From Acetobacteraceae bacterium (lineage in GTDB: Bacteria > Pseudomonadota > Alphaproteobacteria > Acetobacterales > Acetobacteraceae): a DNA stretch of 5,886 nt. Below, one piece after another: positions 1 through 5,886 of this stretch. The notes under the pieces are model-generated. The model was given only the letters and a program-made list of their open reading frames with translations. It was not told the DNA's origin and searched no databases. The DNA lies in assembly GCA_947462945.1 (NCBI GenBank), contig CANHTE010000106.1, positions 1 through 5,886 on the forward strand, written 5' to 3'. The stretch's first letter is position 1. Each line of letters opens with the position of its first letter. The translations under genes were made by a program, and so were the position numbers.

Positions 1-454
1 GCGGAAAGCTGTGTACCGCCTCCCGCCCCTCGGCCTGGGTGCGGCGCACGCCCTCGGTCATGATGCCGCCGAGATCGGCCATGGTCGTGGCGCGCCCGCC
101 CACCTGCCACAGGATGTTGTGCGTCCGGCTTTCCGGCTGCCCGCAGGAGAGGTTGACGATGACGCCCTTGAGCAGCGTATCGGCCATTTGTTCCGCACTG
201 GCGACGGCGGCGCGGATGCTGCGCTCCGCCTCCTCCATATCCACGATGGAGCCGGCCTTCACGCCGCGTGATTTCTGCCAGCCAAAGCCGAGGGCGCGCG
301 GCGTGCCGTCACCCTCGATGCGCGCAATCAGGCAGACCACCTTGGTCGAGCCGATATCGAGCACGCCGAAGACGCCCGGCCGGGCGCGGCCGAGCTTGAT
401 GCCGCGCGCCGGCACATCGCTGCGGGGCGGCTGGTAGCGAATGATCTCGTTCAT
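1..454 (-). CDS. ftsA: Cell division protein FtsA, N-terminal part (runs off window)
   Basis: FtsA is the actin-like ATPase that tethers FtsZ filaments to the inner membrane and recruits later divisome proteins. Only the first 151 codons are present; the rest lies beyond position 1. The translation begins MNEIIRYQPPRSD, and after about 27 residues of leader reaches the actin-family phosphate-1 motif VLDIGSTKV (residues 31-39). It continues with a beta strand VCLIARIEGDG, then VNLSCGQPESR around residue 100, which matches the strand at the edge of the FtsA-specific 1C subdomain. The ATG at 454-452 overlaps the ftsQ stop as ATGA, and a GGAG lies nine bases upstream, so translational coupling to ftsQ is likely. 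The C-terminal amphipathic membrane helix cannot be seen. Identity rests on the phosphate-1 motif plus position after ftsQ, and is firm. Confidence 0.93.
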   Translation of the reverse strand, partial: MNEIIRYQPPRSDVPARGIKLGRARPGVFGVLDIGSTKVVCLIARIEGDGTPRALGFGWQKSRGVKAGSIVDMEEAERSIRAAVASAEQMADTLLKGVIVNLSCGQPESRTHNILWQVGGRATTMADLGGIMTEGVRRTQAEGREAVHSFP

Positions 455-1332
455 CCGCGCTGGCTCCGTGCTGGGGTTGGCGTGGGGGTGGCGGGCTGGG
501 CGGGGCCCTGCATGCGCACCACCAGGCGGTCGGGCAGGCGCATGTCCAGCGCGGCCAGCGGGCGGTCCAGCAGGCGGTCCCGCGCCTGCAACTCCGCGAG
601 GCGCGTGATGGCCGCTTCCTCATGCCCTTCGGGCAGCAGGATATCGGCGCCGTTCTGCAGCCGGAGGTTCCAGCGCCGTTCGGACACGCGGATGATGGCC
701 TGCACGCGGTCGGCGATTTCGGGCGCGCTGCGCAGCAGATCAATCATCGGTGCCGCCACACGATCGGCGCCCACGCCCACCACGAGCGGCAGCGGGCCGA
801 AGGCTTCCAGCCGCTCTGTCGCCATCACGCGGCCCTCGCGGTCAATCACCGAGAAGCGGCCATCGCGCTGCCAGACGGCGAAGGCGCGGCGTTCGGTGAT
901 GCGCACGATGATGGTGCCGGGCAGCCGGCGCTCCACCTGTGCGGTCTCGACCCAGGCGATTTGCTCCAGGCGCTGCTTGGCCGCATGGGGGTGGAAATCG
1001 AGCATCGCCTCGCCCGGGGTGATGCCGATGGCGGTGAGCAGGGCTTCGCGGGGCGCGAATTCCCGGCCCTCGATGCGGATTTCCTGCACGGAAAGCCCGG
1101 GGCCGCGGCCGAGTTCGGCCAGCCAGCCGGTGCCCTCGCGCAGCCGCGCCATGGGGTCCAGCGCCACGACGCCGAAGCTCACCGCGCCCACGGCGCCCAG
1201 GGCCAGCAGGCCCATGCCCGCGCCGCGCAGCAGGCCGCGCCGCTGCTTGAACCAGAGCCGGGTGGCCGAGGGGCGCTTGGGCTGCGCCGCACTGCGTGAG
1301 CGCGTGGCGGGTTCGGCGGATTTACGGGCCAT
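451..1332 (-). CDS. ftsQ: Cell division protein FtsQ (DivIB family)
   Basis: FtsQ is a bitopic inner-membrane divisome protein that links early FtsZ-ring components with FtsB, FtsL and the septal synthase. The 293-residue product has a basic, disordered cytoplasmic N-terminus (1-34), one hydrophobic membrane segment at about 36-57 (GLLRGAGMGLLALGAVGAVS), a POTRA domain at about 80-148 (VQEIRIEGREF at its start, WVETAQVERRLPGTIIVRIT at its end) and the periplasmic FtsQ domain to about 275 (AFAVWQ, VIDREGRV, closing with LDMRLPDRLVVRM). A Pro/Thr-rich tail of about 18 residues follows. Length and domain order are normal for alphaproteobacteria. The ATG at 1332-1330 lies inside the last codons of ddl (11 bp overlap), and its stop forms ATGA with ftsA. 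An AGG about seven bases upstream is a modest ribosome-binding site. Confidence 0.95.
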   Translation of the reverse strand: MARKSAEPATRSRSAAQPKRPSATRLWFKQRRGLLRGAGMGLLALGAVGAVSFGVVALDPMARLREGTGWLAELGRGPGLSVQEIRIEGREFAPREALLTAIGITPGEAMLDFHPHAAKQRLEQIAWVETAQVERRLPGTIIVRITERRAFAVWQRDGRFSVIDREGRVMATERLEAFGPLPLVVGVGADRVAAPMIDLLRSAPEIADRVQAIIRVSERRWNLRLQNGADILLPEGHEEAAITRLAELQARDRLLDRPLAALDMRLPDRLVVRMQGPAQPATPTPTPARSQRG

Positions 1333-2308
1333 GACAGGCCTGCCCCACCATCCAGGCGCAGAGCGCCGGGAAGCCGATGCCGCGATGCGCCGCCTGCTCC
1401 GGCAGCAAGGACGTCCGGGTCATGCCGGGCTGCGTGTTCACCTCCAGCAGATAAAGCTGCCCTGGCTCGCCAGCCGTATCATCATAGCGGAAATCCGAAC
1501 GGCTCACGCCCCGGCAGCCCAGGGCGCGGTGCGCGGCCACGGCCACGCGCATGGCCTCCGCCGTCACATCGGGATGGATGGGGGCGGGCAGCACGTGGCG
1601 GCTGCCGCCATCGGCGTATTTCGCCTCGTAATCGTAGAAGGCGTTGCCGGTGGCGATTTCCGTCACGGCCAGCGCTTCATCATCCATCACGGCGACGGTG
1701 AGTTCGCGGCCGGGGATGAAGCTTTCCGCCATGATGCGGCTGCCGAATTGCCAGTTGCGGGCGATGTCCCGGCGGCGATTATCGCCCTCACGCAGGATGG
1801 TGACGCCCACGCTGCTGCCCTCATCCACCGGCTTCACCACATAGGGCAGGGGCAGGGGGTCGGCCGCTTCCAATTCCTCGGGGCTGAGGATGCGATGTGC
1901 GGCCACGGGCAGGCCATGGGCGGAAAACACCGCCTTGGCGGCCGCCTTGTCCATCGCGACGGAGGAGGCGCGCAGGCCCGAATGCGTGTAGGGCAGCCCC
2001 ATCCAGTCCAGCACGCCCTGGATGCAGCCATCCTCGCCGAAGCGGCCATGCAGCGCATTGAACACCGCATCCGGGCGCGCGGCCTGCAGGGCGCCGATGG
2101 TGGCGGGCAAATCCTGCGTCACCTCGATGGGCGAGACCGCGAACCCCGCCTCACGCAGCGCGGCGATGACCTGGGCGCCGGTCGAGAGGCTGACCTCGCG
2201 CTCGGCCGAGATGCCGCCAAACAGCACGGCAACAGATTTTTGGCGCGGCCGATTCACGCTGCGCTCCGCTTCGCGATCGGACGCAGGTTTTTGGCGCGGC
2301 CGATTCAT
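1322..2308 (-). CDS. ddl: D-alanine--D-alanine ligase (DdlB type) with repeat-encoded N-terminus
   Basis: Ddl is a cytoplasmic ATP-grasp enzyme that joins two D-alanines for the MurF step of peptidoglycan synthesis. In the 328-residue reading the core starts at SVAVLFGG (25-32). Motifs seen: SAEREVSL (34-41, E36 matching E. coli DdlB Glu15), HGRFGEDG (87-94), KPVDEGSSVGV (159-169, S165 matching Ser150), YDYEAKY (225-231, Y231 matching Tyr216, so a D-Ala rather than D-lactate ligase), RSDF (270-273) and LLEVNTQPGMT (287-297). All key residues are present. Residues 1-23 are entirely encoded by the tandem repeat and are not part of the enzyme fold. Two in-frame starts exist: ATG at 2308 in repeat copy 2 (328 aa), and GTG at 2257 in copy 1 (311 aa, closer to the usual ~305). 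Both sit six bases after GGAG. I chose 2308 because it is an ATG and forms an ATGA overlap with the preceding small ORF. Confidence 0.93.
   Translation of the reverse strand: MNRPRQKPASDREAERSVNRPRQKSVAVLFGGISAEREVSLSTGAQVIAALREAGFAVSPIEVTQDLPATIGALQAARPDAVFNALHGRFGEDGCIQGVLDWMGLPYTHSGLRASSVAMDKAAAKAVFSAHGLPVAAHRILSPEELEAADPLPLPYVVKPVDEGSSVGVTILREGDNRRRDIARNWQFGSRIMAESFIPGRELTVAVMDDEALAVTEIATGNAFYDYEAKYADGGSRHVLPAPIHPDVTAEAMRVAVAAHRALGCRGVSRSDFRYDDTAGEPGQLYLLEVNTQPGMTRTSLLPEQAAHRGIGFPALCAWMVGQACHGP
2259..2292 (+). terminator. Terminator-like hairpin plus T5 on the strand opposite to the operon
   Basis: Read on the + strand, ctgcgctccg (2259-2268) and cggacgcag (2278-2286) form a GC-rich stem with one bulge and a nine-base loop, followed by G and TTTTT (2288-2292). 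This is the shape of a short Rho-independent terminator for antisense transcripts. The same shape recurs in copies 2 and 3 (T4) and copy 4 (T5, with one wobble pair). The T run is short and followed at once by GGCG, so efficiency may be low. It would not act on the operon mRNA, where the run is an A tract. Confidence 0.3.
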
Positions 2309-2358
2309 TCTGCGCTCCGCTTCGCGATCGGACGCAGGTTTTGGCGCGGCCGATTCAT
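2305..2358 (-). CDS. Very small repeat-encoded ORF (17 aa) linking to ddl
   Basis: This ORF starts at the ATG of repeat copy 3 (2358-2356), with GGAG at 2365-2368 and a six-base spacer. It reads [17 protein letters not shown] and ends at TGA 2305-2307, which overlaps the ddl ATG at 2308 as ATGA. It exists because the T4 tract at 2339-2342 is one base short of keeping frame with ddl. The peptide itself is unlikely to have a function. If translated, its role would be to carry ribosomes to the ddl start. This is an inference from layout only. Confidence 0.35.
   Translation of the reverse strand: MNRPRQNLRPIAKRSAE
2308..2337 (-). promoter_or_regulatory. ddl ribosome-binding site inside an mRNA hairpin (repeat copy 2)
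   Basis: In the mRNA sense, CTGCGTCCG (2337-2329) can pair with CGGAGCGCAG (2319-2310), giving a nine-pair stem with one bulged G around the loop AUCGCGAAG. The Shine-Dalgarno GGAG (2318-2315) is in the 3' arm, and the ATG (2308-2306) follows two bases after the stem with a six-base SD-to-start spacer. The same stem is repeated in copy 1 (arms 2286-2278 and 2268-2259), where it covers the GGAG before the alternative GTG start at 2257. Copy 4 has GAAG in place of GGAG, which weakens both the SD and the stem. Ribosomes arriving from the upstream small ORF would melt the stem, whereas free 30S binding should be hindered. The pairing is visible; the regulatory effect is inferred. Confidence 0.45.
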
Positions 2359-2516
2359 GCTGCGCTCCGCTTCGCGATCGGACGCAGGTTTTGGCGCGGC
2401 CGATTCACGCTGCGCTTCGCTTCGCGATCGGACGCAGGTTTTTGGCGCGGCCGATTCACGCTGCGCTCCGCTTCGCGATCGGACGTGGACCGCGGTGTCG
2501 TTGTGATCGCCTTCAT
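2355..2516 (-). CDS. Small ORF (53 aa) starting at the murB stop; possible broken original ddl start
   Basis: The ATG at 2516-2514 overlaps the murB stop as ATGA, the same arrangement that joins murC to murB and ftsQ to ftsA. The frame reads [11 protein letters not shown] and then through repeat copies 5 and 4 ([17 protein letters not shown] and a near-copy). After the T4 tract at 2389-2392 the frame changes and ends at TGA 2355-2357, which overlaps the ATG of repeat copy 3 as ATGA. Upstream of its ATG there is only a GGGGT stretch, so initiation probably relies on ribosomes finishing murB. I do not recognise a function. The most likely reading is that this is the former 5' end of ddl, cut off by a one-base loss in the repeat, and now possibly kept as a translated leader. 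The ORF is plainly there, but its translation is inference. Confidence 0.45.
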   Translation of the reverse strand: MKAITTTPRSTSDREAERSVNRPRQKPASDREAKRSVNRPRQNLRPIAKRSAA

Positions 2517-3442
2517 GCCGGCACCCCGATGCGCTTGATTTCCCATTGCAGATCCACGCCGGAATGGGCCAGCACCCGGGCGCGCACCTCCTCGCCCAGG
2601 CCTTCCAGATCCGCCGCCGTGGCGCCACCGGTGTTGAGCAGGAAGTTGCAATGCTTTTCGCTGACCTGCGCGGCCCCGCGTGTGAGGCCACGGCAACCGG
2701 CGGCGTCAATCAGTGCCCAGGCTTTTTGGCCCTCGGGGTTGCGGAAGGTGCTGCCGCCGGTGCGGGCGCGCACCGGTTGCGTCGCCTCGCGCGCATGGCG
2801 GATTTCGGCCATGCGGGCGGCGATGGCGGCGCTGTCCCCGGGGGTGGCGCGCAGGCGTACTCGCGTCACCACGCCGCGCGCGGGCAGCGCCGCGTGGCGA
2901 TACGAAAGGGCGAGCCCTTCGGCATCCAGGCGCAGCAGCCCGTCAGGCGTGGCGATTTCCGCCCAATCCAGGACATCAACGATTTCGCGCCCATAGGCAC
3001 CGGCATTCATGGCAATCGCACCGCCGATGCTGCCGGGAATGCCGCTCAGAAACTCCAGCCCGGACAGCCCGGCCGCCGCTGCGTGCTCGGCCACCGTTGC
3101 ATCGAGCGCGGCGGCGCCGGCGATGACGCCATCGGCCTCGATGTCGATGCCGCCAAAGCCGCTGGCGGCCAGGCGCAGCACCACGCCCGGAATGCCGCCA
3201 TCGCGGATGATGAGGTTGGAGGCAGCGCCCAGCACCGTGAGGGGTGCCTCGGCCGGAAGATGATGCAGCAGGGTCAGCAAATCCGCCTCGTCCAGCGGGC
3301 GGATCAGCACCTCGGCCGGGCCACCCACGCGAAACCAGGAAAATGCGGCGAGGGGTGCGTGGCGCGTGACGCGCCCGCGCAGGCCGGCAAACTCATCCGA
3401 GAGGAAGGTCACGGCAGGGGCACCCCGCTCCAGCACCGTCAT
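2513..3442 (-). CDS. murB: UDP-N-acetylenolpyruvoylglucosamine reductase
   Basis: MurB is the cytoplasmic FAD-dependent enzyme that uses NADPH to reduce UDP-GlcNAc-enolpyruvate to UDP-MurNAc. The 309-residue product shows the FAD-binding fold: [10 protein letters not shown] (37-46), [13 protein letters not shown] (71-83) and [19 protein letters not shown] (133-151). The C-terminal MurB domain follows, with YRHA (181-184, the conserved substrate Arg at 182), GGSTFRNP (229-236, catalytic Ser231), [21 protein letters not shown] (247-267) and WEIKRIG (300-306, with E301 as the likely catalytic Glu). The length and the GSTF/AQVSEKH pattern look like the shorter, type II-like MurB common in alphaproteobacteria. 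The ATG (3442-3440) overlaps the murC stop as ATGA and has only a weak upstream SD, so coupling to murC is likely. Its stop overlaps an ATG (2516) that now leads into the repeat array instead of into ddl. Confidence 0.97.
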   Translation of the reverse strand: MTVLERGAPAVTFLSDEFAGLRGRVTRHAPLAAFSWFRVGGPAEVLIRPLDEADLLTLLHHLPAEAPLTVLGAASNLIIRDGGIPGVVLRLAASGFGGIDIEADGVIAGAAALDATVAEHAAAAGLSGLEFLSGIPGSIGGAIAMNAGAYGREIVDVLDWAEIATPDGLLRLDAEGLALSYRHAALPARGVVTRVRLRATPGDSAAIAARMAEIRHAREATQPVRARTGGSTFRNPEGQKAWALIDAAGCRGLTRGAAQVSEKHCNFLLNTGGATAADLEGLGEEVRARVLAHSGVDLQWEIKRIGVPA

Positions 3443-4881
3443 GCGCGCTTCAGGGGCGAGACCCGCGCCCCCCCTTGCGATTGCAGCTCGGCCAACTGAT
3501 CCGGCAGGGCATGTGCCCAGCCGGTGATGGTGCCGGCGCCGAGGCAGATCACGTAATCGCCCGGCTTGGCCATGGCGTTGATCATCTCGGCCAGGCTGGC
3601 GGGTTCGGGCAGCGGCACCACGCTGCGATGGCCGGCGGCGCGCAGCCCCTCCACCAGCGCATCCTTGTCCGCGCCCTCAATGGGCGCTTCGCCGGCGGCG
3701 AAGACATCGGCGATGATGACGGTACCGGCGTCATTCATGCAGGTGCAGAATTCGGTGAAAAGCTGGTTCAGGCGGGAATAGCGGTGCGGCTGCACGACGG
3801 CGATGACATCCCGCGCGCCGGCCTGGCGCGCCGCCTTCAGCACGGCGGCGATTTCCACCGGGTGATGCCCGTAATCATCAATCACGGTGATGCCGCCCGT
3901 CTCACCCACGCGGGTGAAGCGGCGCTTCACGCCCTTGAATCCGGCGAGTGCGGCGCGGATCACATCCTCCGGCACGTCCATCTCGACGGCGATGGCGATG
4001 GCGGCCAGGGCGTTCTGCACATTGTGATGGCCCAGCATGGGCAGGCGGAAGGGCTGCATGGTGCGGGCGCGGCCCGTCACGCGGTCCTGCACCGTGACTT
4101 CGAAGCTGGCGCCCATGCGGTTGGTCAGCACCTTCTCCGCCCGCACATCCGCCTGGGGTGAGAAGCCATAGGTCACCAGCCGGCGGTCCAGCTTGGGGAT
4201 CATCGCCTGCACGGCCGGATGATCGGCGCAGAGCACGGCGAAGCCGTAGAAGGGGATATTGCCGACGAATTGCGCGTAGCCCTCGCGCATCGCCTCCTCA
4301 GTGCCCCAATGATCGAGGTGTTCGGCATCCATGTTGGTGACGACGGCGACAGTGCTGGGCAGGCGCAGGAAGCTGCCGTCAGACTCATCGGCCTCGACCA
4401 CCATCCATTCACCCGTGCCCATGCGGGTGTTGGTGCCATAGGCGTTGATGATGCCGCCATTGATGACCGTGGGGTCGAGCTTGGCCTGCTCCAGCACGCA
4501 GGCGATCAGACTGGTGGTGGTGGTCTTGCCATGGGTGCCGCCGACGGCGATGCCCCATTTCAGGCGCATGAGTTCGGCCAGCATCTCGGCCCGGCGCACC
4601 ACGGGCAGCAGGCGCCGCCGCGCGGCCTGAACCTCGGGGTTGTCCTTCTTGACGGCCGTGCTGACGACCACGACCTGCGCGCTGCGCAGATTCTCGGCCG
4701 CATGGCCGATCATCACGGGAATGCCGGATTCCCGAAGGCGCGTGACGTTGTAGCCCTCAGCGATGTCACTGCCCTGCACCGCATAGCCCAGATTGTGCAG
4801 CACCTCCGCAATGCCAGACATGCCAATGCCGCCGATGCCGACGAAGTGGATCGTGCCGATGGAGAGGGGCAGCGCGCGCAT
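3439..4881 (-). CDS. murC: UDP-N-acetylmuramate--L-alanine ligase
   Basis: MurC is the cytoplasmic ATP-dependent ligase that adds L-alanine, the first residue of the stem peptide, to UDP-MurNAc. In the 480-residue product the N-terminal Rossmann-like domain has [15 protein letters not shown] (12-26). The central ATPase domain has the P-loop [10 protein letters not shown] (114-123), ADESDGSF (164-171), HLDHWG (188-193) and [11 protein letters not shown] (284-294). The C-terminal domain has KRRFTRVGE (319-327), DDYGHHPVE (335-343), QPHRYSR (364-370) and LGAGTITGW (447-455). All Mur-ligase signature residues are in place and the length is normal. An upstream ATG at 5019 in the same frame would add 46 residues of murG antiframe. 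I reject it because the family start is [15 protein letters not shown], preceded by AGGA nine bases upstream (4894-4891) and overlapping the murG stop as TGATG. Confidence 0.97.
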   Translation of the reverse strand: MRALPLSIGTIHFVGIGGIGMSGIAEVLHNLGYAVQGSDIAEGYNVTRLRESGIPVMIGHAAENLRSAQVVVVSTAVKKDNPEVQAARRRLLPVVRRAEMLAELMRLKWGIAVGGTHGKTTTTSLIACVLEQAKLDPTVINGGIINAYGTNTRMGTGEWMVVEADESDGSFLRLPSTVAVVTNMDAEHLDHWGTEEAMREGYAQFVGNIPFYGFAVLCADHPAVQAMIPKLDRRLVTYGFSPQADVRAEKVLTNRMGASFEVTVQDRVTGRARTMQPFRLPMLGHHNVQNALAAIAIAVEMDVPEDVIRAALAGFKGVKRRFTRVGETGGITVIDDYGHHPVEIAAVLKAARQAGARDVIAVVQPHRYSRLNQLFTEFCTCMNDAGTVIIADVFAAGEAPIEGADKDALVEGLRAAGHRSVVPLPEPASLAEMINAMAKPGDYVICLGAGTITGWAHALPDQLAELQSQGGARVSPLKRA

Positions 4882-5886
4882 CAGCGGGATTCCTGGCGTG
4901 ATTGAGTTCGGGCGGCATGGGCCAGCACCAGGTCCGCGAGTTCGCGGGCCGCCTGGGGCCGGGCGAGGGATGCCGCACCCTGTGCCGCTTCGGCAAGTCT
5001 TTCCGGTGAGCCCAGCCATTCCGCCAGGATTTCAGCCAGCCGCGCCGGATTCGTGGCGGCCTGGGGCAGCACCTGCGCGGCGCCCACCGCCTCCAGCGCG
5101 CGCGCATTGGCCACCTGGTGGTTGTCAATCGCCGAGGGCAGCGGCACCAGCAGCGAGGGCCGGCCCGCACAGGCGATTTCCGCGACGGTGGAAGCGCCGG
5201 CGCGGGCAATGACCAGATGTGCATGGGCCAGCCGCCCCGCGATATCGGGGAAGAAGGGCGAAAGCTCCACCGGGATGCCCGTCTCGGAATAGGCGGCGCG
5301 GACGCGCTCCAGATCCTCGACGCGGCATTGCTGGGCGATGACCAGCCGCGCCCGCAGCGCTTCCGGCAGGGTGGCGATGGCGGCCGGCACCAATTCGGCG
5401 AAAATCCGTGCGCCGAGGGAGCCACCCGTGACCAGCAAGCGCAGCGCGCCATCGGCCGGCGGATAGCCCGCGCCGGCCAGCGCCGCCAGCGCCGGGCGCA
5501 CCGGATTGCCCACCCAGCGCGTCTTGGCGCCCGGGGGCACGCGCGCCGTCTCCTCATAGGCCAGCGCCAGCAGATCGGCGCGGGGGGCGAGGGCGCGATT
5601 GGCGCGGCCCAGCACGGCATTTTGTTCATGCAGCACCAGCGCTGGCCGCCGCGCGCCCAGGCTGAGGGCAGCAAGTGCGGGCGGGATGGCCGGATAGCCG
5701 CCAAACCCCACCACCACCGAGGCATCCAGCCGCTTCAGCAGGCGCCGCGCCGTCATGGTGCCGGCGGCCAGCAGCATGGCCCCGCGCGCCGCCCGCACCG
5801 GATTGCGCCCGGCGATGCCCTCCCCCCGCAGCACGAAGCGCTCGGCACTCGCAAAGGCCGGACTGTCAAAGGCGGCCGAGCGCGCA
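4881..5886 (-). CDS. murG: UDP-GlcNAc:MurNAc-pentapeptide-PP-undecaprenol transferase MurG, N-terminus missing
   Basis: MurG is the peripheral membrane glycosyltransferase (GT28, GT-B fold) that adds GlcNAc to lipid I to form lipid II on the cytoplasmic face. The window shows 334 codons plus the stop; the frame is open to the window edge, so the start lies outside. The first visible residues are [11 protein letters not shown]. Motifs, numbered from the first visible residue: [11 protein letters not shown] (59-69), [15 protein letters not shown] (83-97), WVGNPVR (124-130), [11 protein letters not shown] (150-160, second glycine-rich loop) and [24 protein letters not shown] (227-250, with the UDP-GlcNAc-binding Glu region), then DNHQVANA (254-261). 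Missing is the first glycine-rich loop (GGTGGH type), usually within the first 20 residues, so about 35-50 residues are absent. A GTG at 5834 is internal and should not be taken as the start. The TGA stop shares its last base with the murC ATG. Confidence 0.96.
   Translation of the reverse strand, partial: ARSAAFDSPAFASAERFVLRGEGIAGRNPVRAARGAMLLAAGTMTARRLLKRLDASVVVGFGGYPAIPPALAALSLGARRPALVLHEQNAVLGRANRALAPRADLLALAYEETARVPPGAKTRWVGNPVRPALAALAGAGYPPADGALRLLVTGGSLGARIFAELVPAAIATLPEALRARLVIAQQCRVEDLERVRAAYSETGIPVELSPFFPDIAGRLAHAHLVIARAGASTVAEIACAGRPSLLVPLPSAIDNHQVANARALEAVGAAQVLPQAATNPARLAEILAEWLGSPERLAEAAQGAASLARPQAARELADLVLAHAARTQSRQESR

Larger units (their letters stand above)
2237..2485. repeat. 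Five-copy tandem repeat, 50/51-bp unit, at the murB-ddl junction
   Basis: On the + strand the unit begins ggcgcggccgattca and ends gatcggacgcagg plus a T tract. Copies begin at 2242, 2293, 2343, 2393 and 2444, giving periods of 51, 50, 50 and 51. The period depends only on the T tract: T5 at 2237-2241, 2288-2292 and 2439-2443, T4 at 2339-2342 and 2389-2392. Copy 5 ends early at about 2485. Copies are nearly identical. Differences are gattcat instead of gattcac in copies 2 and 3, an extra change (ttctgcg) in copy 2, and cttcgc for ctccgc in copy 4. Read on the minus strand, a 51-bp unit encodes 17 residues ([17 protein letters not shown]). Each unit contains a near-perfect inverted repeat with a GCGAAGC loop segment. 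There are no unique spacers, so this is not CRISPR. Whether the family occurs elsewhere in the genome cannot be seen here. Confidence 0.95.

Noticed and set aside
2237..2485. CRISPR array
   Set aside because: The units are contiguous, with only T4/T5 variation between them and no unique spacers; there are no cas genes.
2237..2485. Insertion sequence or transposon remnant
   Set aside because: There is no transposase frame, no terminal inverted repeats bounding the block and no obvious target duplication; a small mobile palindromic repeat family is possible but cannot be shown from one locus.
482..2506. A 674-codon open frame on the + strand antisense to ftsQ and ddl
   Set aside because: It mirrors two firmly identified genes, has no recognisable domain, and is low-complexity Arg/Ser/Ala/Pro-rich sequence typical of antisense frames in GC-rich DNA. 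It also runs into the repeat array and ends there.
2355..2516. ATG 2516 as the true start of the present ddl
   Set aside because: The frame from it stops at 2355 and is 1 base off the ddl frame (208 bases between the ATGs). It would work only if both T4 tracts were T5; two sequencing errors cannot be excluded, but I take the sequence as given.
4882..5019. Longer MurC beginning at 5019
   Set aside because: The added 46 residues are out-of-frame murG sequence without any MurC similarity, and the family start at 4881 has an AGGA and a TGATG overlap with murG.
4881..5834. MurG beginning at GTG 5834
   Set aside because: The open frame continues to the window edge and the first glycine-rich loop of MurG would be missing; the gene is simply cut by the window.
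2517..5886. Internal promoters or operon terminators in murG-murC-murB
   Set aside because: Genes overlap throughout, and I saw no convincing -35/-10 pair or coding-strand hairpin with a T run.

Overview
The window is a continuous minus-strand stretch of the division and cell wall (dcw) cluster of a GC-rich bacterium. The genes read, in transcription order from the high-coordinate end, murG (5' end cut off), murC, murB, ddl, ftsQ and ftsA (3' end cut off). The gene order, the long hydrophilic N-terminus of FtsQ before its membrane segment, the NTQPGMT form of the Ddl motif and the strong GC bias fit an alphaproteobacterium. Acetobacteraceae (Roseomonas-like) is my best guess, but it is a judgement from general resemblance and not a database result.

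Layout, right to left: murG (4881-5886, partial) overlaps murC (3439-4881) by one base (TGATG). murC overlaps murB (2513-3442) by four bases (ATGA). ddl (1322-2308) overlaps ftsQ (451-1332) by 11 bases, and ftsQ overlaps ftsA (1-454, partial) by four (ATGA). The single exception to this tight packing is the murB-ddl junction, where about 200 bp separate the murB stop from the first usable in-frame ddl start.

That junction holds the unusual part of the window: five tandem copies of a 50-51 bp unit (2237-2485) that run into the 5' end of ddl. Each unit contains a start codon (ATG or GTG) six bases after a Shine-Dalgarno-like element (GGAG in four copies, GAAG in one), a hairpin that would bury that element in mRNA, a T4/T5 tract and a GANTC site. 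Three junctions have T5 and two have T4. With T5 everywhere, an ATG overlapping the murB stop would read in frame through all five copies into ddl as an N-terminal extension. The two T4 tracts break that frame twice, and each break ends in an ATGA stop/start overlap. The result is a ladder of two small ORFs (53 and 17 codons) followed by ddl. The copies where restart is needed are exactly the two that carry ATG instead of GTG.

Together the genes supply the last cytoplasmic steps of peptidoglycan precursor synthesis (MurB, MurC, Ddl, MurG) and two divisome proteins (FtsQ, FtsA). No RNA genes, insertion sequences, CRISPR arrays or convincing promoters were seen. All genes are probably on one long transcript initiated outside the window.
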